Part shown: positions 51,001-64,000 of the stretch, piece by piece
Numbering within the stretch: position 1 is the first letter of the stretch
Layout of the letters: every line of letters starts with the position of its first letter
Origin: Luscinia megarhynchos
Taxonomy: Eukaryota; Chordata; Aves; Passeriformes; Turdidae
Direction of reading: 5' to 3'
Assembly: GCA_034336665.1 (NCBI GenBank)
Contig: JAPFBE010000003.1
Span: 60,617,352-60,681,351, forward strand
Length of the DNA: 64,000 nt
Position numbers and translations under genes: made by a program
Notes under the pieces: model-generated
Database searches by the model: none
Seen by the model: the letters and a program-made list of their open reading frames with translations, nothing else
What the model was told of the DNA's origin: nothing

Positions 51001-53235
51001 ATAAACACAAACAGGCTGCCCACTCCTCTCTGTGCACTGGGAAGGAAAGGAGAGTGAAAGCAGAAGCATTTTTAATATTATGGCATCTCCAGAAGCTCCT
51101 AATATTTGGAAATAAGACTATAATAGATCTGTGCTTCCCAGTGACTCAAAAATTCACTGCTACAAAAAGAGATGAAGAAAAATCCTTCCCTTGGCATATC
51201 TTGTTGATAAAGTGCATCTCTTGCATGTCTTGCATCTCAAGATTTAGGTTAGAAGGTCGTTATTGAGAGTTTTTCATTTGCTTCAGTCCTAGTTTTGTAA
51301 TATGGCCTCAACTACCTAGTCCTGCCAGAATACAGGAGGCACCTACTGTTATTTTAGTGTAGAATAGTCTGGTTGTTCTTCACTGTTTTACTGAGTTTGC
51401 TTTACTTAATACAGCAAAGGCAACTGATAAAAGTTCTGTGGACATCACTCTGGTGTCATCTATCAGGCTCAGCTCAGGTGGATCAATCACCACAGTTGCA
51501 TGATGAAGTTGGCAAGACTATTTCATCACCAAAATGTGAATATTTTCCCCTTTAATTGACTTCTTTTCCTGACAGTTAAGGATATAGCCTGGTGATCAAT
51601 TTGGTGTCAGTCTAATTAATATTTACATAATTTAAGAATGCATCCAGAAGGACAGAGTTTGATTTTAACATTCAATTTTCTTGAATTTTTATATTAGTAA
51701 GATAATAAAAATGCAGTGAATGCAGCTGTCTCAGACTGACATCCTCAGAGAGAAATAACCTTGCTTCTGGTGCTAGCTGAAATGTAAGAATAGCATCTGT
51801 AAAGTCAAGCCAATAACCCCCTTTTCTGAGTTTCAGAAAAGTTGATTCACCCAAATCCAATTAAAAGAATAACTCTGTGAATTAATTAAATTGCCCTTCC
51901 ACTAAAGTTGAGGCTTAAATAATTTGCCGCACTTGACAGAAAAGCAAAATAACTTTTATTGAATAAAGGGTGAACTGAAACAGAGTTTCTGCCTTTGAGG
52001 TAAACTGGGAATTGAGTGCTCAGCTCAGAATAAATGATAAACTTGGCTATTTCCATGTAGCTCCTTGATGGGCTCATCTATACTTGCAAGTACTTGCATG
52101 ATCACCTTGGCCATCACCTGCAGGGATTAATTGCTTCTGAGCAGGTGTATGGTGATGATCACCTTACTTCTGAGAGGAGACAGAGTCTCCAGCAGACATT
52201 CTGTTGGCTACATGTCAAGTTCCCCAAGTCCAACTGAGCAATTTGTCCCCTTCCTGACAAGGACTGGGAGAGAAAATTGTGTGGAAAATCTCATAGATCA
52301 GGATATAGACAGGGAAATAGCTTACTGATTATTGTGATGGGTAAAACAGACATAACTTTTGGAAAATAAATATCATTTTTTCCAGAGAGAAATGGAATAG
52401 ACTGATAAGAAACAAGGACATTTTTTTTAAACAGAAAACTAGAAAGCATTTTATTAGCAGGCATTTTAAACTCTGTCAAGAGCTGATAATAAATATGGGC
52501 ACTCCTCTGCAACAATATGTTGCTCCCTATGCAAAGAACTTGCCCATATTTAGCTGCACTCAACATAATTTAGAGCTTCAAGTGTTGATGAAAACAAAAA
52601 TAATTCTTTCCTGCTCTATGCTGATTCACACTTTGCATAATGCTGAGCAATTGCAATGTCCCTTAAAGTTAAGAGAACATTTACTGTGCAGCATATAATC
52701 TTTCCATAGTTTTTGCTACATTAACTTTTAGAAGTTGTTTACACACCAGCTGGGCTGTTATGGGCAGTCTTTGAGTCATACACAGAGTCAGAGCAAAGGT
52801 CACAACCAAGGTACTGATGTTTTATAGGTGAAGGCAAAGGGTATAAAGGAGGTTGAGTTAACGCAGCTTCGGGTTTACATATTTTATTTTATATTTTTAT
52901 AGGGGGAACACTTCTTTGGCTAAGTTTTACACAATAACCTGCATAGGTGTGTAGAATATGACTGAGAGAATATCTGAGAGCAGACAGTTTTGGTAAAGCT
53001 GGGAAATTGCAGCAAAAAAACAAAATAAACACTTCTTTGTCTAATCACTGAGTAAATTTTGCTTAAAGAAAACAGGTAACTGAAGTCTAACAAACAGGCT
53101 GGACTAGAATTTAACCAATGACTAAGGCAAGTCTCTTCAAACATTTAACTTGATGAAGTTTTGAAAACTTTATTTGATATTTCCTAGTGGCATACCAAAC
53201 TAGTACTCTACTTCTTATTGCATCCTGTGTATAGT

Positions 53236-53274
53236 ATGTATATATATATACATACATATATATATATATGTATG
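53236..53274. repeat. Compound (TA)n/(CATA) microsatellite
   Basis: Two TA runs separated by catacata and ending in tatgtatg, which makes the block largely self-complementary. Confidence 0.93.
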
Positions 53275-53581
53275 AAAAATATTTCTCAGTGCCAGACTTT
53301 GGAATTAGTGGCTTGGGGGACTTTATACTCTTTCTTTGTAAAGGATTTCTTCCTTTACCTGTGGAACTAGAGTAGTCTTCTGTCCTAAGAGACCATAAAA
53401 TGATAAGATCCCAATCTTGCATTCTATGACATACCTAAGTTAGGAATTCATGCATACAAAAGGAAACTACTAGAGGTGCAGTATGCAGACACTGATCAAT
53501 GCCAGGAAAATTAGGAAGATGCTATAAAATCTCTATTTCTGTGATTTAAGTTTTTACTTCAGAGTTCAGCTGATAGATACT

Positions 53582-53605
53582 CATACCTGCTTCCATACCT
53601 GCTTC
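53582..53605. repeat. Perfect 12-bp tandem duplication
   Basis: The unit catacctgcttc occurs twice in direct succession. Confidence 0.95.
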
Positions 53606-54167
53606 TGTCAGCAGTTGTTCAATTCTGACTCATAAAGAAATTAATTCACTCACTGAATGGTCAGATCACAGGTCCAGGTGATGCTCAAAGCTGTGCTAGA
53701 GGCAGCTTGGAAGAGCAGGCAGGTAATTGCAGCCATTTCTTTGGCTGTCACTGGGCCCAGGACACCTCAGACTTGCCTGGTGCTGCTCCACTCCCAAGAA
53801 ATGCTGCACTGGTGTTGGGGTTTGTGGGTGGCTGTTCCTCTCTGACCTGCTCAGCCTTAGGCCCTAGTTTTGTGTCCTGGTGGCTGGAACCAGATCATAT
53901 TTATTGAGCAGAAGATATTCCCCTTGGTAGGGGTCTAAGGCAGGTTGCTGAAAAAATTCTTGAGACTTATAAACTTGAAAATAAATGTAAGGAAAAAAAC
54001 ATCCCTCCAGATATGCAGTCCCTCTAGTTCTTGGAAACCACAGACTGCTTAACTGGAGCAGAGAAGCTGTGGGATCAAATAATTTCTTGTTAATTCCTTG
54101 CAACATGTGTCAAGAGCATCTCATGGGAATTATAGGTGCTTTCTCTTTTCTCTCCCTTCTAGCAAAG

Positions 54168-54191
54168 ATTCCTGAATATATTCCTGAATAT
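54168..54191. repeat. Perfect 12-bp tandem duplication
   Basis: The unit attcctgaatat occurs twice in direct succession. Confidence 0.93.
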
Positions 54192-57100
54192 ATCACTGCT
54201 GCCAGGTGCTGAAACTTTGTATCTAGGACAGCAAAAGTTCTTTCAGTGCTATTGTCCTCTCCTGGGAGGAATTACTGTTCCTTAGAGCAGAGCTAGAGGA
54301 GTATGTTGCATTTTTACTGAAACATTTTCAGTTTGAGAAAGTTTGCTATAATGTTATGAGAAAGGAAAACCTCTCAATTTCCAGAATAATTTTCTCAGTT
54401 CTGTTTTCTGTTGCAGCTAAAGAAATAGCATTAGTTTTCAATTTTTTTCTCCAAAGAAGAAGGAAAGTAGAAACTCAGATCTAGTTCTTCAGAGGGGTTT
54501 AACCAATTCATGACATTTGCTTTAGTACTGTAGTCATTTACTGTGATAAAGTCCTCTGCTTGTGTAAGGAGAAATGTGGCCACCACTACACAGTTTGGTG
54601 ACACTGGCTAACAGAACATATGCCTGTGTTTTGGCAGGGAGATAGCAGATGCCATCCTGTGGGATGTTTTGGGGGAAGTACAGATGTGACCCCAAACTGT
54701 ATGTTTGCCTTTAGCCTGACACACAAACCTCCCTCTCTCACCCACCCAGCTGTGTGTTGTGCCTGCACAGCCCAACACTGAGGTGCTGCCTCAGTGGGGA
54801 CCATAAATATGCAGAGCTCATTGCTCAGTGGTTTTGAGCTGCATGTCTCCATCCTGTGCTTGTCTGGTGCTGTGGGTGTCTGGCATAGATGCAGGTTTCA
54901 TAGAGAAAAGGATGGCAGGAGCTGTGTGGAGCCCATTGCCAGAATATTTCCTGCTTTGTGATGTGGCCACAAGCAGGTGGCTGTGCTAGCCACCCATCCC
55001 TAGAGCAATGGGGTTGAATTCCTGCCCTGCTCTCCTGAAGATAGACTCTGTTGATCCTTTCCCTTCCATAGCTTAGGAAGCTTTCACAGAGCAACCACTG
55101 AATCAGAACAAATCCAGTTCACACACAGGTCTGAGCATCTTCTGATTCAGCAGAGGAGATGCAATTTCTGTGCATGCAGAGAAGACAAATATCCCTCTGA
55201 AATACAGAGATGAGTTCCTTGGGAAGATGTGTCGTGCTGCAAAGGGCTGAGGGCAAATTAAATTTGAGAAGAGAGATAGGCAGAGGGTAAAAACTATATG
55301 AATATTTAATACAGGGGGATTCCTCCAGAAGGCATTACTGCAGATTCAGCTGTAACTAAACTGTCCACAGCTGCTGTTTGTCACCTTTGGAAGGGGAAGA
55401 TCTTTAATGAATATCAAAGTCAAACTTCAGACATAAAAGAACATCTCAAGTTGCTCACTTCAATTAAAAGAAAACCACTGTATCTTGTCACCTTACAGAT
55501 ATCCATGTTCAGAATTGAATAAGCTGATTTAATTTGGGAAGATTTTGGAATAGATTGTCTTGAAAATATGGAAGATCCCTTCATTCTTTTGTGCATCTCA
55601 TTGGTTTATTCCCCTTCTTACTGGTAAGGGAGAGGGAAGATTTAAAAGAAAAGATTCAAGACTTCTTTTGCTTTTTTCTTTTCTATTTTAAAACTGTGCA
55701 TGTGCTAGAGGAAGGGAGAGCAAGAAAACAGAGAACAAGACTCTTTAGAAGGAGGAAAATTTGAGAAATTGCCCCATTCACTCCACTGCTTCCTATTCAC
55801 TCTTTTTCCTACTTTATTTCCAGCAGAAAGAAAGAGAGAGGAAATGAAGAAAAACAAGTAAGTGAGGAAGGTGATGGCAAAGAATCCATGCATTATAAGT
55901 TTTGCTTTATATAAGGCAAAATATATTGGTTCTTAAATTTTTGGTGAACACTTCCTATGGAAAGGGTGCTTTTAAAACCAGCTTAACATGTACACATGAT
56001 TATTTGTGTATATAGCACCCTACATGTCTGCAAGAACACTAAATCATTCTGGGGAGTTTGCCTCAGTGCAGCAGTCTAGCTTTAAGTTATAGTAGTGGAA
56101 ATAGATGTTGTTGTTGACACAGGACAGGTCTCTCTTTGAGTAAAGACGATAGTCAGAGTGCTGTAATGCTGCAAAAGATATTTGGGAATACACAGTCAAA
56201 GTGAAACTGAGTTTAGCCCAGGGAAATTCAAATTGAATTTCCAAGGTAGCCCTCAAAAAGCCTGTCTGAGGAACAAAGTCTGCATAGGTGAAAAAAAGCA
56301 CAAGGGTTTGCCAGCAGGAAATAAAAAGTTGTTTTTATCCCCATGCCATAAAGGCTGGGGATAATAAGGTCAAGCCTAGAATAGAAAGGAAGAAAGCACA
56401 GAGTATGTCAGATCATTGTATTTAATGGCACAAACTGTAAAATGTGAGAAGCAAGTGCCTTTTGTATCTTTAAAGGCAGCATTAGATAAAGGAAGACCAA
56501 ACAGTAATTCAATGAAAAGTGAGTTCCCCAGGCTGCAGACAACGTCCTTCCAGCAATGCAGTAAACCCTTCAGCACTTTTCCAGTTAAAACCAGTAAGGG
56601 TGTAATTCAGATACCAGCTCCTAAATTTCTCTATGGTGAACTACACTAGTACAAAATACATTTGTGATATGAATTTTTCTTAAGGGTAGTCATCAAAACA
56701 TTTTGTAAATGTTTTACTTTTATTTCTCCTGCTATTTCTTAGGAACTTCCAAATGGGACAACTGTAATTTTTTAAATTAAGGATATCAGATCTGAACATA
56801 ATGCTTGTAGGTTATTAACATTATATCAGACTATCATTCCAATGCTCTGCTTTTCTTCTTGAGGGATCCTGCAGCAAAGTGAGGTTCTATGACCTCAGAA
56901 ACTGTAAGGCATCAGAGTTAAAGCTAATTAGAATTTATGAGATTGGAGGGAATATCATTTATGTGTGAACACTATAGGTGATAAGGGGTTTAAGATGGTG
57001 ACTATAGATCTCAGCTGAGTCTGGGTACCAGCTTTGCAGGATAAATCATTAGGAGTACATTACACATTATTTTTTTCATTTAATCTTCTTTTAAATCAGA

Positions 57101-58433
57101 AGTCTAAGGCAGGAAAATACTGTGCATATGACACAATTTTGTTAAAACCTAGTCTGGGGCTGAAGCAGCAATCAACACCTCCTGCTTAAAAATAATTTCT
57201 TTTCAATCTCAGCCGCTGAAACAACACCTCGCCATTCAAATGTTCATCCTGTTTTCCTCCTAACACCTGGTTCATATTGCATCATAAGTAGGTATGTGCT
57301 TGCTGCACATTCACTGGGGGCTCTGTCAGAGCAATGCAAACCTGCTCCAGTGATTTTAGAGTAAGTGCTCTTGATAGCTCTCTGAACCATCCCACCACAT
57401 CCAAGGCAGCTGTTCCATTGTAAAAGTCAGCTTAACATATGGTTTATAGAGATAATATAATTATATTATATGCAGTATAAAATAAAACAAAAGGTGCTTG
57501 AGTTCTATGAAGACAACAAACTTCTATAACCAGAAATGAGGGGGAAAAAAGTGGTTATATACAATATATACTAGACTAGCATGAAACATTACCAGCAAAA
57601 GAAGAAGAACCATAAAAGGAAGGACTTCACTACTAGGACAGCTGTCTACTTGGCAGCTAATACCAACAGATATTTGATGAATGAAATCTCTCTAGGAGCT
57701 TCTCCTGATGACACTAACATTTTTCAATTGGCTGTGGGCAGCTTGGTGGGATACTCTGAAAGCTGGGTGTGTAGAATTTATGTTGTGCACAAACTAAAGA
57801 AAATATTAATCCCATAAAGATCTTGACGAGGTCCTTTTAGCCACTTTCCTTCTCTGAGGAAGATTAAGTGCATGCTCTTGGCCCTGCTTTGAAAGTGCCA
57901 TATATTCCAAGTATCCATGTTTCATCATATCACCACCTTTGCAAGGTGTTTTTCCTCTTATATTTGATTATTTATCTTCTGTGTCAAAGAACCTTCCATT
58001 CCATGCCCGGTGCAAAATGAAATCGCTGATTGGAGTCCTTTATGAAAACTGTTTATTTTGGAAGGTATGGAAAACCTTTGACCTCTGTTTCTCTTTTTCT
58101 TTACGTCTCTCTCTTCTAGATAGAAACAACAAAATTCTTGAAAATAATTTCTCATCACTCTGTTTTCTAAAGCTCTTAGAAACAGAGTTACTTTCTTCTG
58201 TGATCGTCATATTTTCTACAAATTTGTACTCCAGACAGGTTCTCAACAATGCTGTGTGGGGCAGAAAAAAATTCCTCTTTTGCCACTTATGAAGCCTCTG
58301 TACATCACACAATTGGAAGTTTCTTGCAGCATGTTCTTGACTCATAGTCACTTTCTAACCTACCATAACCTCCCAATATTATTTTTTTTTTCTGTAATGT
58401 CCTTCCTTTGTTAACAGACACAGTGACAGAGTG

Positions 58434-58462
58434 GTAAACAGACCAAAAACTGGTCTGTTTAC
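58434..58462. repeat. Perfect 12-bp inverted repeat, 5-nt loop
   Basis: Arm GTAAACAGACCA at 58434-58445, loop aaaac, and the exact reverse complement at 58451-58462. GTAAACA within the arm also matches the forkhead (FOX) core and so occurs once on each strand here. Confidence 0.93.
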
Positions 58463-61116
58463 AAACTGCTCCCTGGTTCTACCTGGCTGTATATCCTGGT
58501 GCAGTATCCAGTCAGAGTCTTAAAAGGCAAAGCTATAACAAAGTCCTTTGATAGGGAATGGAGATGCGTGCCACGTGAAACAGTAAGACCTGCAAAGTAG
58601 CAAACTGAGGGAAATAATTGTGGAGTAATTTTAAAAATATAGGACTCACTGAGTCTCCCTAATCATAGTTTTCATAGAAGAAAACAAGTTATATTTAGGA
58701 CACATATGGTCAAAAATGGCAGCGATAATTTTGGAGGCTGTGTTTTGGAGCTGTTAACAGCATTTCAATCATCCATAAATTACTTGACAAATCGAAGTTA
58801 TAAGTTCAATAGTAGTAAGTACTGGTAGTGTTCTTGGCTTGGTTTTGGCACTATTTTAGGATAGGTGTGAAGAGGGGATGTTCCCCGCAGAGTCCATGCT
58901 AATACCCCATGTAGCTCTATATATTTCTCCCCAATGAACTTGCACAAACCTCAAATTGACTCCAGAAAATTACAACAGCGACTCAGTTTAACTCGGTTTC
59001 CTGCCATGACAAGGAACTGAACAGTCATAACCAAAGGAAGAAAATTTTGAGTTATTTTGAGATGAGAACAAGGCAGTGTGGCTTTTTTAATGGGAAAGGC
59101 ATCTTCTAGTGAAGGAAACAGACTTTAGTGACAGAGCTGTGGAACTGTTGTTTCCTCTGCAGAGAGTTTCAGGCTGCATTTCTATTTAATTGGCATCAAC
59201 CCCACATTCAGAGTTACACTTTCCTCTGAGCTTTAATTTGCACTTAAAACTACACTCCACTGACTGAACACTGTCCTACAATTACTTTTCTCACCTGCAA
59301 CTTTTCATTTTTAGGAAAGAAACTCTGCTCTCATCTAAGTTGTTCCTCTTCTGGTCCCTCACACCTTTTTTTCTCTGCTTCACTGCCACAGCTGTGGTTG
59401 AAGGGATAAACCCAGACAGCAAGTAATCAAAAGGCTGGTAGTGAAGGTACAGATAGCATAAATCGAATGGAGAAACTTACTGGGAACAAACAAAATTACA
59501 CAAAACTAAACAGTGATAAATACTCCTTTCTAATATCACCTGAGTTCTCTATTGTCCAGGGAGCAGTGGGTACTTGGGGTACATGGAGTGCCAAGGGGCA
59601 CATGAGTACCAAGCCACAGGCTGTGTGCGCATTCGGCTTTCTGATTCTGATGTCACAGGTTCTTTGTTCTGAGCACTTTTATAATTTTTCCAGCTTTTCA
59701 TTTGAGGCTCGGAGTGCTTACCTCAGCAGCTACTTTTCCTCTGCCAAGTTTTATATTCCTTTTTTTCTCTTCTTTTGTCTCCATTAGAGAATGGTAAATC
59801 ACACTGTTGCAAGTACTCTTCATTTTTCTTTTGAGTGTGAAGCCAAGAGTAGGGTTTTTTTTCTGTTGTTGGATGCTAACTTGGCTTCTCACACCTGCTT
59901 CAATCTCTTAACCTACACCATCACTCCCCTGTTTGTCACCCTTCATCCTACCTATCAATTGTTCTTTTGGCTGAGCAGCACCTAAATTATAAAGGGATAA
60001 GTTTGGGATACAATTAGCTAGAAACCTTTAGATGAAACCACTAATTCTGTTCAAATTAATTTCTGTGAACATGCACAGGGAAGAACAACCTGCATTGCAA
60101 GTTTCTGGGAGGTATTGTTTTTCCAAATCACAGCTGCACAGGAAAACATTAGATAGAACTTGGCCTTAGCTAGAAGTGAAGTCACAGATCTGCTACCTGC
60201 CTCTCTGTAAACCAAAATGCAGATACTGTCAGGCTTTGGGGATGTATTTCCCATTTTCTTTTTCTGTGGGGAGGAAAAAAAGCATACAACTACAAATAGA
60301 GAATCCCTCACTCCTTATGTAGAGAGATTTGAAATAAGAGTTCTAATCACTTCCCTCCATGCATGTACTCCAGTTCTCCGTGGGGATCTTGCTCTGTCAA
60401 ATAGGATAATTTTCCTCCCTGGCAGAGTTCTCACAAAGTTAAGCCCAGCTGTAAGAAGAGGTTTAGTACCAGAGCTGTTTTGCTGCATAAAAGGCATGAT
60501 AGAATATCTGTTGCCAGGGATCTGCCATCAAGTTAAGTCTCTCATAAAGGGATGACTATAGGGAGTACCTGTTCTTGCCACTTTTGCTGGATTCCTGGGG
60601 CATCTGCAGAGAGATAGGCAGAAAAGCCTCCCCTCACCAACCTGACTGTGCTCCTTGCACCTATCACACAGCACTGGGCTCTGTCCTGAGCAGTCAGAGA
60701 TGGAGTTTTTATGTGAGTGGAGTTTGCAGACAGCTTTGGAGGAACGAAAATTTGGACTCTGACTTCAGGTTCTTTCATTTATTCATTTTTATTTCAAAGA
60801 AACATATGCATTTGTCTTCATGTTTATATACAAGAGTGTGCTAACGTGTATGAAAGGAAAAATAAGCAGGAGAAGTGAAGAAAATGAAAATTTTCCTATT
60901 TGGTGCTTTTATCCTATTTTCTACAACAAATATCACTGCTTTGTCCTCTCCTTTCTGCAGCTGTGTGTCCATTACAGTGTCAACAGTAACTATACCATAG
61001 TGTTACAGGCAAATGTAAAGCTGCATACCTGTAAACAAGGATTAAAACTTGTTGCACAAAACCACATGAATTTTTGCACTTGAAATGAGCACGCATTTTC
61101 TCAAACCACATGCTAG

Positions 61117-61151
61117 CAAAATAAACACACATGTTAAGTGTGTTTATTTTG
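61117..61151. repeat. Perfect 14-bp inverted repeat, 7-nt loop
   Basis: Arm CAAAATAAACACAC at 61117-61130, loop atgttaa, and the exact reverse complement at 61138-61151. The arms contain ATAAACA, a forkhead-like core, on each strand. Confidence 0.93.
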
Positions 61152-63970
61152 TTTGCTTTTATGTCCACATGTTTCACATTCCATTAACTGTCCAAGTACA
61201 TTGCATAGAGTCTGTCACCACAAAAGTTCCTTGTTTTCTCCATATGCAATGAAAAGCTAACATGGATATATTACAGAGAGAAGTAAATAAATGGGATTTC
61301 TTCAAAAAGTTGTTGACACTACCAACAATGTTTCTGATGGAGAAAATATCTTAGTGAAATCATTTACTGATAATAATAAACTGAAACAAGGTTTTAAGGT
61401 TGAATATTACCTATTTTCTAATATAAAATTCCTGAAATATGTATAAATCTCCTACTGAATTGTTCGGTACACAATTTTTTTTGTTACACATATATATATT
61501 TCTATGATCTAGCATTTTGACAGGTTTCAACCTTTCAGGAATCTTTATGTCTTCTTTAAAAAGTAATTGTATTTTTTTAAGAAAGTGAATAGATTGAGAT
61601 GATATACTGTTGTTCCTCAATTCAAAGAGAAATTTATATGGAATTTATGTCTCTAAATAATGTCTCGCTTCCTCTTTTAACTGCTTTGTCATGTTCATTC
61701 TTTTAAATAGGAATGGCATTCTTGACCAACAAACCTGATTTTTTTTCTATTATATTTTACTTTTCTATGAGTTCATAAACTTCATCATAAATGGAGTATT
61801 CTAATTTTGGAAGGGCTGTAAGAAGTATTCAGTTTTTGAGAGAAATAAAAGCCACCAAAAATATGTCTGCTTCTTCCTAAAATGTATTATCTTAAAATAA
61901 CGTAAAAGTTTCAAGGCGGAAATCCCCGCCATTCTGTAGGAACTCCTCTTAACAGAAAACCTTTTTAATATTTTGTTCATCACAAGACATGGAAAGATCC
62001 ACAGCACAGGCTACCCTACCTCACTGCTTCAGACTGACCAAATTTAGGAACTTAGTAGTTTTGAAACTTGGAATTCCAGAAAAAAAGGTCAAAATCATTG
62101 CTATACAGTCCACAATTTTTTTCTGTTGATTTATCTTTTGAATGCCTTGCTGTTTTGTATAGATGAAGGCAATTGGCAAGAAGCCATTTGTTGTCCTTCT
62201 CCATTTATCTGTGGGCAGAAAGGTGTATCCCAAAGTCATCATTAGCAGTAGAGTCATAATGTTGTCAGAGATGATGTATGGCCAAATTGAAGCCAGCTGA
62301 CTGCAGTACACATTTCACATTTGCAAGCACTTCTTGCAGTTCCAACGGCCCCTTGAACATCAATGGAATATTCCCATGTTGATCATGCAGTAACAGTTTA
62401 TCATAAGCATTTCTGGATGTCCATGGTTTGCATCACAGTGGCCATAGAAAAAGGTTTGCCATTTTCTACAGTGGCTTTAAAATCTTTCTTGATTGAAGGG
62501 CAAATTAATATTTTGTGAGGGATGCCTGAAGTTGTTGTCTCATGAAGAAAAAACATTTTATGGAAAACTTGGAATAATAGAATTCATTTTGTTGTCAAAT
62601 TAGAGTAACCTGCTTAAAAAAAAATGTATGCAATATATGGTAGAGATCTGTGGTGGCTTTTTTCTTTTATTTGCCTAATGTTTCAAAAGTTTTCTTTTTC
62701 TCATGTTAGGAACTTATTATGATCATTTACATGACGACAAGCAATTAAGAAAATGTGTCTCTGTAAAGTACATTAAGCCTTATGGGAGCTATTGCTTTCT
62801 CTACTGAACCATGCAAAGTCACTTCTGTACTAATTCTAGGAATGCTTGTTCCTCTGATTCAGCTTAAGGACTATATCTTGATTAATTGATAAAATGCTGT
62901 TCTCACTATCTCTACTGTGTCATCAGCCACATGACAAAGCAGTGTCATCAGCTACTTCTAAATCAATGTGCAGTCAATGTACATTTTATATAATTAGTCA
63001 CTCCAGTCACTCCTTTTTTTGATACAGGCAGTGGTTAACTCTGCTTTTGAGGAACATTGTGCATAATGTTCCTTCAGATATGAAAAGTTGCATGTGTGGT
63101 ATAAATTCAGCTGCAGTTCCTTGCTTTTTGCATTACTGTGGAAGGTGGAATAATTTTTGTAAACAATTTTAAAAGAAGTGCTATGTCCTTTGGTTTTAAG
63201 TGTCCTTGGAGATTTAAACTGAGGTTTGAGATCCTGTCCACAGGCCCTCCCCTCAGACACCTGTGTGGTTTGGAGGAATGAGAGCCATCTTCAGGAACAG
63301 ACAATTCCATTCCAGTTGTAGAACATCCCCCATGAAGTAATAATTCCCTCAGCTCCTCCTAACTTTTTGATGGGTTTCTTGATTTGACAGAAAAATTGTG
63401 AGGCAATTTTTCAAAGTTTTCTTCTTCATGTCATCTTCCACGCCAGTTGTCTCTAAAATGCTTTGCCTGGAGGTTGAATGTGAAGGGAGCCCACCACTTC
63501 TCCTGGCTCCAGCTTCCTCATCAGCCAAGGACAGGCTGACACTCAGGGTACTGAGCTCGATGGGGCTGGAGTCCTTCTGCCCTCCTAAGCTGAAGAAATT
63601 GTATGGAAATACTCAGTTTCTGGTAAGACATCTGCCAAGGACCTTTCACTTCTGCAAGTAAAAGGGTTTATTCCCAAGCTCAAAGCTCTACTGTGAACAC
63701 ACTGTGTACTAAACCTTTGCAGTAAAATATCTGAAACTCCATGAAGGGCAGCTGTTGCTCTTAACTAGTCTTTTTAGGAGTTTCTCACTTGTGTGAATCT
63801 GCAAATCTGCCTGAGCTGTAAGTGAAGGGATGTTTTGGGTATAAATGCCATAAAGGTTCTCTAAAGGTTCAAGCATGAAGCCTTGTCTGTGATTTCTCAA
63901 TTTCAAGTGTGCATCTCAGAGCCATATTAGAGCAACAGAGATTTCCATTTTGGAGGTCCTGTGGTTGTGT

Positions 63971-64000
63971 TCACAGGATGGGTCAGGTGGGAAGGGACCA
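63971..64000 (-). mobile_element. Start of a CR1-like repeat cut by the window edge
   Basis: The last 30 bases (tcacaggatgggtcaggtgg and on) resemble the reverse complement of a CR1 3' end, where 'tcaggttggaagggacc' is typical. Only the first bases are visible, so the assignment is tentative. Confidence 0.55.

Larger units (their letters stand above)
45021..63970. other. Upstream non-coding DNA, distal part
   Basis: AT-rich sequence without a supported gene. Two relatively long frames, 45547-45122 on the minus strand and 45463-45852 on the plus strand, have no domain or splice support. Contents that can be named are the simple repeats and hairpins listed separately. I see no exon of a neighbouring gene. 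Confidence 0.5.

Overview
This is an AT-rich vertebrate nuclear window, almost certainly from a bird and probably a songbird. The evidence for a bird is three or more CR1 LINE fragments (one with recognisable reverse-transcriptase coding sequence, two with the typical CR1 3' end read on the minus strand) and a GC-rich LTR-type fragment of a kind I recognise from passerine genomes. There are no prokaryotic features.

The window holds one recognisable protein-coding gene, HTR2A (serotonin 5-HT2A receptor), on the minus strand. It has three coding exons: 32367-31968 (start codon, N-terminus, TM1-TM2), 28032-27832 (201 bp, TM3 to the start of TM4) and 11932 downwards (TM4 to the C-terminal tail). 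Both introns are GT-AG, phase 1, of about 3.9 and 15.9 kb. The catalogue of class A GPCR residues is intact (Asp3.32, DRY, CWxP-type motif, NPLVY, C3.25/ECL2 cysteine).

Three things about this HTR2A copy deserve attention. First, the tail frame is broken by a single extra base at about 11279-11280, giving a stop after residue 419. The +1 frame stays open for 53 more codons, looks like an HTR2A tail, and ends in a PDZ-ligand-like Ser-Gly-Val. Second, extracellular loop 2 carries an in-frame 15-bp tandem duplication ([10 protein letters not shown]) directly before its conserved cysteine. Third, residue 5.46 is Ala, as in rodents, and 6.34 is Ser instead of the human Cys.

Layout: 1-10.6 kb is sequence downstream of HTR2A with a CR1 fragment and an LTR fragment. 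11.1-32.4 kb is the HTR2A coding span with its introns; the smaller intron contains an unexpected CpG cluster near 30.7-30.9 kb. 32.4-33.4 kb is the likely 5' UTR and promoter zone, where only weak candidate signals can be named. 33.4-64 kb is upstream non-coding DNA with a small CpG/octamer block at 36.35-36.47 kb, microsatellites, two near-perfect hairpins, a 350-bp CR1 fragment and the start of another repeat at the right edge. I found no tRNA, rRNA, CRISPR array, or novel multi-gene system.
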